A DNA stretch of 64,000 nt from Tubulanus polymorphus (Eukaryota; Nemertea; Palaeonemertea; Tubulaniformes; Tubulanidae): assembly GCF_964204645.1 (NCBI RefSeq), contig NC_134027.1:6684485-6748484 (forward strand). The letters run 5' to 3'. Numbering within the stretch: the stretch's first letter is position 1; every line of letters begins with the position of its first letter. The translations under genes were made by a program, and so were the position numbers. The notes under the pieces are model-generated. The model was not told where the DNA came from, did no database searches, and worked only from the letters and a program-made list of their open reading frames with translations. Below are positions 1 to 12,847 of the stretch, piece after piece.

Positions 1-842
1 GAGTTTTGATTGAAGTCATTTGGTTCATTCGCCCACTTTGCGTGTCAAGCACTATGCTATGCCATAGATTAATATCGTGTGAATCTGTCATCTTGAAAAT
101 CATTGAGTCAAGAGTATAAAACATTTATACGTCGCGTTGCGTCCTGGCATCAGATTCAGCTTTCGATTGGTCGCATCCGCTTGTTCGTGTGTACTTGGAA
201 GTGATTATGAATCAAAAAGGTATCCATATCACATAGCACTTAACTGCAGTTCTAAGTCACAGTTAGTAAGCCGATATTTTCAGAATGAAATTGAAGATTA
301 AAAGAGCACAAAGGACAGGTTGAAGATTGTCACTCGAACAAACTTTTCTATCGCAATTGTTTATGACATTCTATTCACTCCACCGTTCGAGAATTCATCA
401 GTGTAGACGAGGGAAACGTCTTCGTAACTCCTGACATAGAGTGAAACACCGATTTATTATGGCTGAATTGATGTCCCCCGAGGATATCTGGTGCTGTATT
501 CTATACGGGGACATTATAATTGCTTTAAAAATTCATACACTCTAAGAGTAATAGCTTGTCGAACGGAGGAACTATGTGCAGGTGTGTGAAACGTTGGCAA
601 TAAATAGAAGAGTGCGTAATCTTATGAGAGTTCATGTTCCCCCAAAAAAAGAAATCTCGCTAAGGAATACACGAAGCGGAGATAATTTTTTGATAAGTGT
701 ATTTGGCCGGCATGCAAGAGCACATCTATTTTTCAGTTTATAAACGCACGCGTGATTTTGATCATGCACTTGATTATTCTGTTGGACTAAGAGCCTTCGA
801 TTAATCATTCATTGATTGCCGCGAATTAGGAACACAACTTAC

Positions 843-3800
843 CTGTTCGACTTCTAGTTTTCCCCCGAAAGGCGTGTAGTCCATGCATGTTCTACTGTAT
901 TGTACAATCAGCGAATTGAGTACCGAGCTTCCGTAGCCCTGAAGGGACACCCCAGTCAGAATCCTTTCCTCGGGAAATTTGATCACTTGCCACGAAAGTC
1001 CATTACGTGTAAACGACATTCGCAGCCGCCACTTATTTCTTGTGTTAAACGTGTTGCTTTTACACTGATCGACATCTAAATCACAAAGAGAGGAAATGTG
1101 ATATACGACTTGTGATCTTACTTACTTTAAGATGTTTTATGGCAAACGAAATCATGTATGATTGGAAAGATATAAATACGTTTAAGATCACATAAACAAT
1201 CCCTTATTGCGATTAATAAGAATGAATAAAATCTAATTTTCTCCAAAAATTGCCGCAAATGTAATGTAGGTTTGAATAATTTTGATTAATAAAGTAAATG
1301 TTGAATTAGGAATCACTGATCAGAAGGCTTGTCGCTTAAAGTGGATGGGCATAAGACGGAACATTAACGTACGGAAGCACAAGGAATCGCCTCGCGGGCT
1401 ATTTTCTATTGGTAGAATTAGCTTATCTAACCGAAACTCGTTCACGAAGAGGATACTTCCTAATTCAGTTAAAATTTGATTCAACGTGAAATATATTTTA
1501 CGAACTCGTTGGACGATGGTCAAGAACATCGCGATGAAATTTTGAAAACTTTCTTCCAAACGCAGCCATGCAGACAACAACAGATTCCTGTAGATTAGCA
1601 CTTACCACATCCTAGAGGCTGAAGACGCATCGTTGGTTCGTTGTAATAGCCCAGTACACGCAATCGCAAACATCTCGCCAGGAATACATCGTGAAAAAGT
1701 GTTGTTACTACCGCATGAGCGTCATGATTACCAGTGTAATTCTTAAAGATATTCATCAATGTTGTTGATTACCAGTGCGATTCATAAGAAATGTTTTTTT
1801 ATTCACAAATTATTCGAGAAAGAAATTAATTAAACCATAGCTTTGACATTCATTGGTCAACCAATGAAGGCTATCTCAGGGCAGGGGAATGTTTGTATCT
1901 ATCATTTACTCCCAACTTACTTGCAAATAGCCAGCTGTAGTGGTGATAGGTGTGAATCTTTCACAGTCAAGGCTATGGTAAACTTGGAAATTCGTCACCC
2001 AATGTTTCCTAGATGAATATCCCTGAGTATTTAAACCGGTCACTAAATATACCCTCCGCAGGTTCACCTTGAAAGGTCGGATAGAAAATAGCAGCTGGTC
2101 ATTTAACAATAAACGTACACAATGGAACAATCTATGTTTTTGGTTCGACTCCATTTTCATGGCCATTAAAAATACGCTAGCACTCAGCCGTGCATGGCGT
2201 ATCATTGCATTTCAACATTTCATCCTCGAGCAAGCATCCAGGTTTACCAACTTTTACCCTCAAAAAGTTGATTTCCGTTATAGTTAATGAATAATTAATC
2301 TTAAGAGCTTCGGTTACCACATTTTCTGAGACGCCCAGTTTATATGCTATTGGATAGACGTAAAAATTAAAAATTTTGGCATTCTGAAAATATTTCCGGA
2401 TTCATTCAGAACCGTCGACTCGCGTGTAGTATCGACGTGATCTCGATCCGATGAGAATTGACGTTTGTAAAATCGTTCGTCGAGACTTTTCCCACGGGAT
2501 ATTGCGATTGCTTCACAGTCAATCGATTTGGTTTTCATTCTGCTGGCGCTGCTTCTCATGATGATCGCAGTGCTCGATCACGCGCCGACCCAACATCAGA
2601 AACATCTCACGTCATGACGCAATTGTCAAAGCGGAAACTTTTATCTTGAAAGTCTTCATCGCCCCTGGTCCATACTCACATACATAACACACATGACATG
2701 CACACACGTAGCTGGGTGTGACTTAAATAGATATATTTGAATATATAACAAGTTGAAGTGATTCGACCAAGGGACAAACGTCATTAATGTGAGGCTTTTT
2801 GTGAAGCTCTTATGAATTGATTCAAAATATTACTCGATTTGTCTCCGTTCTCCTACATTTTTAGGATGATATCGATAATCAAAAGATAGAGCTTTGTTAC
2901 GCTGCTTAATTCGTGCAACTGAACGCAACCAGAAGATATCCCGCCGGACACGCGAAATATCAGCTTATTCATCGGATTACTATCATCATCTGACGTGCAC
3001 CACCGGCATCCGACAAAAATCATGCCATAATTAAAATTCAACATAGCCGTGTGGGCGCGTGATTTAGTTTGAAGCCGAGAGGAAAAAACGAAGTTCGAGT
3101 CGATCCGAGGCAACTCTTCACAAATGTGACGCCACGCATGTCGTCTATCGCCGTGTCAAATGAACAAATATCAATTCTGATTGATTGTATCGAAAATTCA
3201 TTGAAATTCTCGGCAAATATTTCGAGCATCGTTTCGGAGATAGTAATTTCGATTCGGCATGTACAAAATCGGATAAATCAAATGTACTTCAGTAGGAAAG
3301 GTATTCTCAGATCGCCTATTGAATTATAAATCAAAATAAAACGCTTCTGCAAGACGTTCATAAATTGAAGTGAAAATAAAAAATTGCATTACGAAAAGAG
3401 CCACTTAAACGAAAGAATCTCTGAATATCGCTCAGAGAATTACAACTGTAAATTGCAGAGATTTCGCCTTTTCTAGAATTGTTTTTATGCGATCAATTTT
3501 GCTGCGCGTTCCATCAATTTTATTGACGTATACAAAAGGACGGAAACATGTTGAACACGTCTTACTTTTCACAAACGAGCTTCATTCACATTCGAAAAGC
3601 TATTTCAGGGGATTGCTTCAGATCTATACCATTGGAAAATGGTTACCTCCAAAATAGATGACAACCTTACCTCTATAAAACCTTCTCTAGTGGATCTAAG
3701 AATCTTAAAGTCGTTACGAAAAAGTTGTTCTATATTGTTCGTAGATTCTTCGAATGTTTGCCTATATATCTCTTCTACTGGTAGCGGTGAGTGACAGTCG

Positions 3801-6800
3801 GGTGGGCCTTCGGGTTCTGAGGGAAAGATAATTTTTAGATCATTTTAAGGATGATGTCACTTCGCTGTAGGCTGCGAACTGTTAAATTATGAATTCGCCT
3901 CACACAAGCATATCTTTTTGAAGATAATCTTCATTTATTACACCTACGCTGACGCCGGGTTAAGGCATTCAAGTGACTTACATTGAGCGAAAACCCACAA
4001 TATAGACCCCTAACAACTGCTATTGTTTTATTCCTTACGTTTCGGATGGAATACTTCCATCCATCTTCAGAGTTAATTTGTTTTCGTTCAATGATATTCA
4101 AGACTGGTCTCGACTAGTTCATTTACGATTGGCTTACAGTTTGAAGGGAAGACAAAATAAAGATATTTTAAAAGATATTGCGGATATAGCATTTCACATT
4201 CTCGCTATCTATTCTCGTCGCTATAATTTTTCACCTCCGATATAATAGGAATAGACCGGGAATGATAAATTAGTTCATGTCAAATGACTGTCAAATTAAT
4301 TCAATTTCTCGCGTAAAAGTAAACTGGAGATTATAGGCCTATATGAAAGGTTCATAAGATATAATTGCTCAAAGCACTTTTTCATTTGACACCCACGAAC
4401 ATCCAAAGTAAAATTCAATAAAGCGTGTGTAGAATACTTCTGAAAAGCTGAGCTCGTTTACATCAGCGTTTACATGTACTACTTGGACTTTCCTTTAAAA
4501 CTCCGATCAGTGATAGATAGAATTATATAAGAAAAAAAAATTCACAAAATATCGTTTTTAATCAAATTAGATTCTGGAAACCGTAATGCGATTTGCATTA
4601 ATCGATAACCATTAGCTCACTGGTGTAAAGTAGCCAATTGAAATCGCATTGGAGCTGAAAGTATTAGGTGTAAAAGGTTGTCGCTCGATCGCGGTTCAAG
4701 GCAATGTCGACTGATATCCATGGAAATCCGGCCGACGTTTCGTCCACAGGCGACGGAGTGATTTTTTATGAGACTGATATTGTGTAAATAATTATGTATA
4801 CAAATATATAAATGGCAAAAAAGAAAAGTCTGTTTACGATATGATAAAAGCAATTAAAAAGTAATTTGTTTCGATTCGTAAAAATACTCTCAGAGTGAAA
4901 TTGATACCCAATCGCTTTTGCCCCCGGTTTAATCATAGTCAAGGATTTTTTGAGAAAAGTCACTGTATCATAATTACATATAGTTCATTCATAAACTGTA
5001 CTTTACCTAACACATTCTTAAATATATCTTTCCATCCAATTGCATTTCCCTGAAAATAGATGAAATGTATACATTATTCAAGGTAAATCGAAGAAATCGG
5101 TACTCAAAAAAGAAACTCATTAATTTCTAGACATCTACTCGACTTATTTGAAATTTCTACCGGATAAACAAAATGGAGAAAAACTAATTCGGCATTGGTA
5201 TCCATCTAATGTTTCGTTTTAGGTAGGCAATACTATCGTGTTCGTCTGACAAGCGGATTATTTTCCACTACGAATTAATTCCGAACAAATCTTCAACTCA
5301 TATTTCTTCATATGTGCAGAGGAGGAATGAAAAACGAATTCAATTTGGTTAATAAATTCACCATTTATGATGCAACTTCTTTATCCAGAGGCCTATATCT
5401 TTTGAAGAGGCCTATATTATTTTCACCAATAACACGGGTATAGTGAAACAAAACAAAGCGTCTTCAATCCAGGTTTTTTTTCGATCCAGGATTTCGGTTT
5501 GTTTTAATTGAGCTTTAATTACCGGAAAGGTTATGATATGTAAATTGTAATCTCAAAGTACAGATTATAAAGCGAAGATTTCGAAGATTCAACGGAGATT
5601 ATCAATGAACTGTAATCGTATGCTTGCTTTGTGTTTTCTCTGCATCTTCCTGATAAAATTTTGATATATCTGTATCGTATTAAGAGGTAGTATCTTATAC
5701 AATGACATAATCTCAACGCTTGATTGACGAATAAATATTCTATTGAAATAAATCGCTGGCGACGAACGAATGAGGTATTCACAGGTTCAATCACCTTTTT
5801 ATCCCGTTTTCTCAAATTAAGGAACATTGAAGAAAATAATGTAATCCACCCACAATCATAGCGTTTATTGGCCAATCCATCATTCTAAACGTTATCTTCA
5901 GCAGGCAAGTTCAGAGGGATGGTGCATTGCATTGTATCGTAAGGAGGTGACGGCGGTTTCACCGAGTTCCGTATAGAGTTTCATTTATCCTCAATTATTT
6001 ACCACCCGTTTTCACTCACCGGTCACGCCAGGTGCATGTTCATAGATTTACACACAGAACTTGCGTGATATGTACGGAAGATCCTAGGGAAATATTCGGG
6101 GGGGGGGGGGTAGTTTTCGTTTTTATAAAACTAGTTTATTCCGAGTTACATTTTGTATTCATTTCTAAGTTGTTTTATTTTCATTGTTGAATAATTTCAG
6201 CGAGTTCTACACTAAACTTCGTTTCAACAAGATGAGTCATCGGTAGCGTGTGAACATGGCTTGAAAGTATAGATCTCTGTGTCGTTGCCATTTTGCACAA
6301 GAGTTGCGTTACAGAAATCCAGTTTAATGGTACTCCGTCGTCTGTCTGCGCTAATCATTCAAAAGGACTGTTAAAACCCATTGGAAAGGCATCTCAGATA
6401 GAATCTGTTACATTAAACATTGCACCAACTTTCCATAGTTTTTAGATGATATTCACGATCACAAAAGCAGAAATGGGCGCGTGTCACTCGTGAGACTTTC
6501 GGGATAAAGTAGATCTTTAGGTATGGAAATAGAAAGAGACAGCCTACTCTCTATCAGTACTTAACTCATCGTCAGATATGAAACATTGCCGTATTGGGGA
6601 TTTGTCCGATAAAACGTGGTTGAAATGATTTATCAGTTCAGAAGAGAGAATTAGAGAGCGATGCTTACAACGGTGTGTATTTCAATATAAAAAGTACGAG
6701 CCATTCAAAAAGCGTTATCCCTCTGTTAAGTTTTCGTTTTCTATTCAATGCTCAATATTAACCGGTTACATTACAATTAACAGGAATCTGGTTATCCATG

Positions 6801-6965
6801 AATTTAAATCATTTTGAAAGAAACACAGCTTATGGATTTTGGCACGAGTAGACTGTGTATTCTAAAAGTTCTAATGATAACGTTTATACTCACGTGAATA
6901 GCGATTAAACATTGTAACAACAGGATGAACAGACGTGTAAAAGTTGCCAAAAGGCTTTTCTTCAT
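843..6965 (-). CDS. Secreted tandem discoidin (F5/8 type C) domain protein, 5' part; continues past the left edge
   Basis: Exons joined by splice sites and phase: 6965-6894, 5049-5007, 3816-3671, 2148-1921, 1741-1606, 1075-843 (286 codons, in frame). Exon 1 is a signal peptide (MKKSLLATFTRLFILLLQ) ending at a GTGAGT donor. Exons 2-3 encode a short unrecognised linker containing PPDCHSPLPVEEIYRQTF. Exons 4-5 form one discoidin domain: an opening Cys (LFHC), VYLVTGLNTQGYSS, NYTGNHDAHAVVTTLF, and the closing RLRVLGYYNEPTMRLQPLGC. Exon 6 starts a second domain (ILTGVSLQGYGSS, LIVQYSRTC) whose second half was not found in bases 1-842. Discoidin domains bind carbohydrates, phospholipids or collagen outside the cell. 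The acceptor of exon 4 (base 2148) is weak. An alternative 66-base exon at 2383-2318 also fits phase 0. Other domains may follow outside the window. The family call is firm; the full identity is not. Confidence 0.72.
4038..4070 (-). repeat. Hammerhead-like core motif, probable retroelement relic
   Basis: On the minus strand the sequence reads CTGAAGA, then an 8-bp perfect hairpin (GGATGGAA-GTA-TTCCATCC), then GAAAC. That matches the hammerhead ribozyme core CUGANGA / stem II / GAAA. Such motifs are known in Penelope-like elements and retrozymes. I could not find convincing stems I and III, so this is likely a fragment. Confidence 0.35.
6098..6110. repeat. Homopolymer run of 13 G
   Basis: An uninterrupted run of thirteen G on the plus strand lies in the first intron of the discoidin gene. 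It could form a G-quadruplex with neighbours and is prone to sequencing or assembly length error. Confidence 0.9.
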
Positions 6966-9900
6966 TTTCCTGATTATCTGAAAAAAGTAGAATATGAATG
7001 TACACTCCGCAATGGTGGAGATACGTAATGTTATCACTAGGATAAGCGAGGACTGTGTTGCAAAAAGTAACGCCGCGCATTACGGAATTGTACGAATATC
7101 AGCAATGCAAACTTCTCCGAGATTCTGACCAAAAGTCGTTTTCAAATTAGTCGCCATATCGTGTGTTTTCACACGCGAGGTGGATACCGCTGAGGGGGCA
7201 GATTCTTTGGGAATGGCTTATTGTCTTGTCCAGTCGACGGGTACGCCATTCCTTCGGGGAAACATGTAATTAGGACGTGTCCGCTCCAATATGAAGTCAC
7301 ATCACGCCACAGAGGATGAAATCACCAACAACGCTCTGAGTGATGAGCATATGAAAATATTGATAATGACATCGATCAATAGAACGGGGACCATATAAAT
7401 TAGTAATGGGATAATTAGTGAATTATTCTGTTAATTCGCTCGTGGTCTCTATCAAACTATTGATGTTTAAAGATTGGCCAGATACGTGCAGAATGGAAAG
7501 TCTAATCGCAAATTGATTTCATTTCCAACCTTTTATTAGTTTGATGATGAAAGCATGGAATCTTACACTAGTCAAGTCCATGGTGACAGTAAGCGTAAGC
7601 GCTCTCTGCGTTATACCGAGCGTCCCAAGATATGTTGCGTGTTTTTACAACGGAAATAATTGAAGCCGAGCACTTCACTTGCATCTTAAAGCCTCCTGCA
7701 TGCGGAAATTTGGCCGGCCCGGATAATCCCGAAGAAAAATACGTCGATGGTTGCATAATGAATAGTAGACTATCAGATTTTGTTTACACGCGGTAGGACC
7801 GATAATAGACACGGTCAATACTGCCATAAAACCGAGAAAAAACTTAGGCCAATATAACGGTTTATTTCTAATGAACATCCAACCAGATCTTAGCTTTTAT
7901 TGGTTTATGGCTGAATAGTGTGATTGGAAATATTTTCATTTTCGACAATGAATTCGTTGAAGCATGGAGTTTAGAGTCCATGGATGACGCAATCTGTTAA
8001 ATCACATGTTTCTTCGAATCAGTTTTGAGTCAATGTATCTGTGATAAGAGCCTCCATCAGGAAAAATGGAACTATAATTCCATTGCGCCAGTCTTAATTG
8101 TAACTGCTTCCTGAATTAAAGAGAACTAAACTGCTAAGATAAAAGTTTCGATAAAACACTTTCAAAGTTCAATTTATGTGTTAACGTGGTCTATCATTCC
8201 CAGTTGGAATTCCTTACATCACTGGTTTAGAATGGCTTTCAAAGTGATTTCAAAATGGCTTTCATCATCGCCTTTATTTAGCTCTATTTAGTTACCAGAA
8301 ACGTTGTTCGAGTATTTCTGATCCACGTCGTAAGGTATTCCCACTGATGGGATAATATTGTATAGTGCTGATTTTGTCGTCGACTCGACAGTATTGGAAA
8401 TTTCCAATCACTCAAAAACATCTGTAAAAGAATTGTCTAAACAGTCGCATAACGTTAATAACCTTATCTGTGTATTACCATAAATCGGATAAGAATCCGC
8501 AATTTACCACGCTACTCTCGAGACAAGAGGACTTAAAAGACACGTAGTCCGACCACTTAGAATCGCTAGCTGCGATCATCAAGATACTAATTGAGAAACC
8601 GACCACCAGGTAACGACAACAGCGTGAGGAGTTGTCGGCACACTTGAAAAAGGATGAACATTCCCCCAGCCAGTGTCCTCTTCAACATGCAAGATGATTA
8701 GCGATCAATGAAATCATATATGAAAATCTCACTTCAAGGGTTATTCAACATTGATCCGATTTTAGTATTTGGGGCCACTGCTGGTTGGGCCCAAAGTGCT
8801 ACTTACCAAGCACCATTATTGAATATGGATATTTTCAAAATTCTTTTTTTGAAGCTTCTTTGGTTTTTCTTTGAAATATGGTGTCAACATTGAAAGGTTG
8901 GAACACTCTGCTGCAAGAGTTCATAGCTGCCCGAAATAGTGCTGTTCCAATCCCTCTCATATTCTGCCTCTTATTCTAACAAAAGAGCTAATGTTAACAT
9001 TTCCCAATTACGACAAATTCAAAATGATCTACATCAAATGCATTGGTTGTTGTTTTGTTGCTCCCATCCCTGTACGATATTTACTAAGGCGCGTTCTATA
9101 TCTGAAATAGCGCCCAATGTATGTGAAATGAAAACAGTAATCGTGTATAATGTAACCAGAAGATGAATCAGAAATATATCTCCCCTACTTTAGGCTGTTT
9201 ACTCGCCGACGTTCATTCATCCACATCCAAAAGTATTTGCATATCATTACTGGTTGGGAAAGAGGAGGTAGGATTTTCTGTGCGGTAAACGTCATAGGAA
9301 CGGAAGTTGAATATTAGATAAGTAATCGTAGATCGAAGGGATTATAATGACGAGGTAGTGCTACAGTTTAGAATAACAAATCAAGAAATTGATGACGATT
9401 GCCAGTTAACAATTTCAAATGACAATTTCCGAATTTCTTAATGTCAACTGTGTTTGGGAACTTTTTCGATTTAATCATCGGTGCACATTCGTTCGTATGG
9501 CAGGTAACGCATTGCATTCCATTGGCCCATCCATGGTTGTGGCAAAAGGTGATCTTTTAGTCATATATCTACGCCAGAGGATTGAATTCCGATACATACA
9601 AAATACCACATTACATACCCCAAGGCACGGGTAAGGCTAAGATCTGGACTTAAGGGCCATTAATATTACGATGAAGCGAATACGGAATGTCCCGTGTGTT
9701 GTATTAATTATCGACAGCTAAGGGCATAAATCGACCTCATCGACAGAAGAAAGATATTGAAGATAGAATAGACAATGCTTCATTGTAAACCACACCGAAG
9801 CAGCATCTGTGAGATGTGCCATGTGTATATGGCATTTGTAAACTTGTCAAAGTCGCAACTTAGTTGAAGCATAATCAATCATAAGTGTATAAATGACGAT

Positions 9901-12588
9901 ATTTTCGGGTTTTTTTCGAATAAATTCTAAATCGTACACTTTTTATCACGTGCTAAATGCTAATTTTTCATGAAATAAACAGTGATACACAGAATGATTA
10001 TGACCTTTAGCTTTTCAAATTAGTTAATTTCGTTATGTTTTTCTACAGCCGCTGTTAGGGATTATCAAACATTCTGGGCATTTCACAAAAAATTGTTAAC
10101 CCCGGTGTGAGAAATTAATCTGTACGATAGTAAAAAGTTAATTCCTTCAATAGCTTATTACCCTCTGGTGCAGGTAGTTGTGTTGAGGTAGATAATGACA
10201 CGTGACAAAATCAGCTTTGAGCAGCCAGTTGTTCTGATAAATCGCGTGAATACGAAGGTCATTTTTACGGTCAACATGTCAGAAACAGGAAGAGATATGT
10301 ATATTGTGGGCCTAGATACGAGTTTATCTGCGGAAGAAGACACTATCAAGAATCCTTATAATCAGCATACCATGTCCCCACTCATTAATTTAGATATCCG
10401 TAGTGATAATCGATACCTATTTTGAAATTAATCTTTCATTTTTCAGAGAAGGTTTCGTCTCGATGGCATTCTCCTTTTATGTGACATCCACCGATAGGTT
10501 GTTTTTTTTTCTTGCGACTCTATTTACTTACTGCAAGGGAACTATTAAAGGTAACAGTAAGATCAAAATAGCCACGTTACAAGGGCCGAAAATCAATTAA
10601 TCCTAACGTGTGTCAGTTGCTAATCCTAGTTTATCAGGTATTGAGGATTATCCAGCCCATCAACCTGATACTTAAACCCGCCAATTGTGAGTGCAATATA
10701 TTGAGACTCTTGGTAAATATAACATCAACTCTCGCAGACTGCTATCTTCTTCCATCATTTCAGTATCGATGTCTTCTATACTTCGGGCTATATATATCCA
10801 CGCACTCAATGAACAGACCCTGATAAACGATGATAGCGTTCGAGAAATGAACGTCATTCAGGCGGCAACGAAGTAAATGCGTCCCATCAACGGATCATCA
10901 TCATTTACGTATGATTTTGCTAGATTCGAAATGATTTGCAGATTGTTTTCTTTTCTTTGCTTACATAATGCTTTACGCCTTTATGCGACGGTAAAAAATG
11001 GTAGGTATTCAAAGGAAGACACATACGTGATATCTATTGCCTTACTGTGTCGACGTAAAGGCTACGGGAAATCATAGCGCGATCAATTCTCATATATTCA
11101 ATCAGCGCCTGATCCAAACCAGGAAACAAGAACGGATATTCGACGGTAATTTTCACCCTGTCAACCGCATTGCCCGATTACGATAGTTGCAATTAAGTTA
11201 ACGTAATAAAAGAATTGAAGGAACGCCAAACAAACTCGCATCATGGTTCAAGAGCGGTTCAAGAATCCTCACCGCGAAAGGCAATACGAATTCCATGGTT
11301 ATAAGAATAACAGGGGTGTGTCATCCCAACTGATAGAAAAGTGGGGATATTTCAACGAGATTTTGTGGTATATAACATACGTTTATGATTATAAAGCTAT
11401 TCCTTCTGTATTAGAAATTGTACACTAATTACAAGTCTATTCTTTATGTTGCGATCATGTTACATGCAATGAAGCCTCTAATCCATTAATTAGACACCAC
11501 CCGCCATTAGAAAAAAAGTTAATGTCTGGGTCTTTTAACAAGATGTACGTCACGGTGAATGTGGTTTTTTTTATACATCTCAGCACGAAGGCAAATATTT
11601 GATATAGATTGCCATTAGCGTTACGCCTGGAGTACAATTGGAAAAACAGGGCAATGGAAGATACATAAAAGGGAAAATCACACGACAAATGTTTCAGCAT
11701 TCACACGATGAATTCAAATATTCACACAACAGCATCCAGAGTTCTGATGAAATAAATGTGGTGATGGTGGCCAAATGCATCAGCCAATATATGTATACTC
11801 ATCGTCGATTCGTCTGCGGTAGATTTCGATCTAATCGCGTGATATTCGATTTGACGCCCACATTTGATTCTCATCAGACATACGCGGAACACGTATTTAT
11901 GCAAAAAAACGACGTTTTCATATTACGTGCTTTCAATTATCTGCAGAACCAGAGCCGCATTTAAATGTTACAGACTGTGATCTATTCACATTATTCAAGA
12001 AATCTTGCAGTGGAGTCCGCCATCACAGCATAGTGTTTACAAAGACTATTCCTTTTGTCTTTCTTTAATCTAGTCATAAACTAGCATATCATAGGCAGAC
12101 GAAACGCACTGGTTCAGCATGGTTTTTATGTTTAAGTATTAATGATTCATCGATATTCTTTTTTCAGAATTTATTCTACAAAGGCAGTGCATATTTTTGT
12201 GGCTATCAATGATTCCGATCAACAGAGAAGTCATAGAAAGCCGCAAGAAAACAGCCTTTATTTAGTTTGCGACGTTTAATGGCTCGGATAAGTCAAACTT
12301 AATAGCAAAACAAAGCTAAGCGTGAAACCAAACAAGAGCCCATTGTGCGAGAAACGACGCGCACAATCAAAATGAAACAATAGGCACCGTAAAAGCTTTT
12401 CCCAACCGTACATAACAATATCATACCGAGCGTAAAACGTAGATTCTTATTGTAAATGAAGCTACGAAGAACGATAAAATTCTCTTCAGTAAACTTTGCA
12501 ACTCTTAACTTAATGCGATATTGAATGATTTTTTTTTTTTAATGAGAAATCAATTTCGAAATTTTCATTTCGTGAAAATCAAACTTAC

Positions 12589-12847
12589 TTGAAATTTGTA
12601 ACGTTTCGCTTCTACGCCGGAGAAATATTTGCGGTTTTGCTGGCTTTGAAAATCTGCAAACGGTGGTCGAAAGATAACTTGCAGGTTTCAGTCGGTCGCC
12701 ACTGATTGAACATATAATGCTGACATTCACTGCATGTTGATTATGAGAGCGGATAAATCCTGCGAGTTGCGCGACACTGTCCGTCGTCGTCTGTCCACAG
12801 AGTTCAGAAATAGTTACGATGGTGGTTTGTTGCCGAGATGAACACAC
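12589..12847 (-). other. Possible upstream (5' UTR) exon
   Basis: An open stretch on the minus strand ends at a consensus donor (TTTCAA|GTAAGT at 12589). The signal-peptide exon of the discoidin gene is preceded by a good acceptor (TTTTTTCAG near 6978), so an upstream noncoding exon must exist. This is the best donor I saw in the preceding 6 kb. Nothing in the translated sequence is recognisable, so the assignment is a guess. Confidence 0.2.

Noticed and set aside
2091-2153. GGTTCGACTCC resembling a tRNA B box with an A-box-like TAGCAGCTGG 50 bases upstream
   Set aside because: No acceptor stem or T stem can be paired, and the bases lie in or beside the discoidin coding exon on the other strand.
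3671-5049. Glypican-like reading of the linker exons (FEESTNNIEQLFRNDFKIL)
   Set aside because: The pattern fits loosely, but the glypican Cys framework is absent and discoidin domains follow directly.
6022-6087. Apparent minus-strand exon between TTTCCCTAG and CCG|GTGAGT
   Set aside because: All three frames contain a stop, and it would break the phase of the discoidin gene; at most it is a noncoding exon.
11638-11964. 108-codon plus-strand ORF in the 7-16 kb spacer
   Set aside because: No recognisable motif, no signal peptide, no flanking splice sites; length is within chance for this region.
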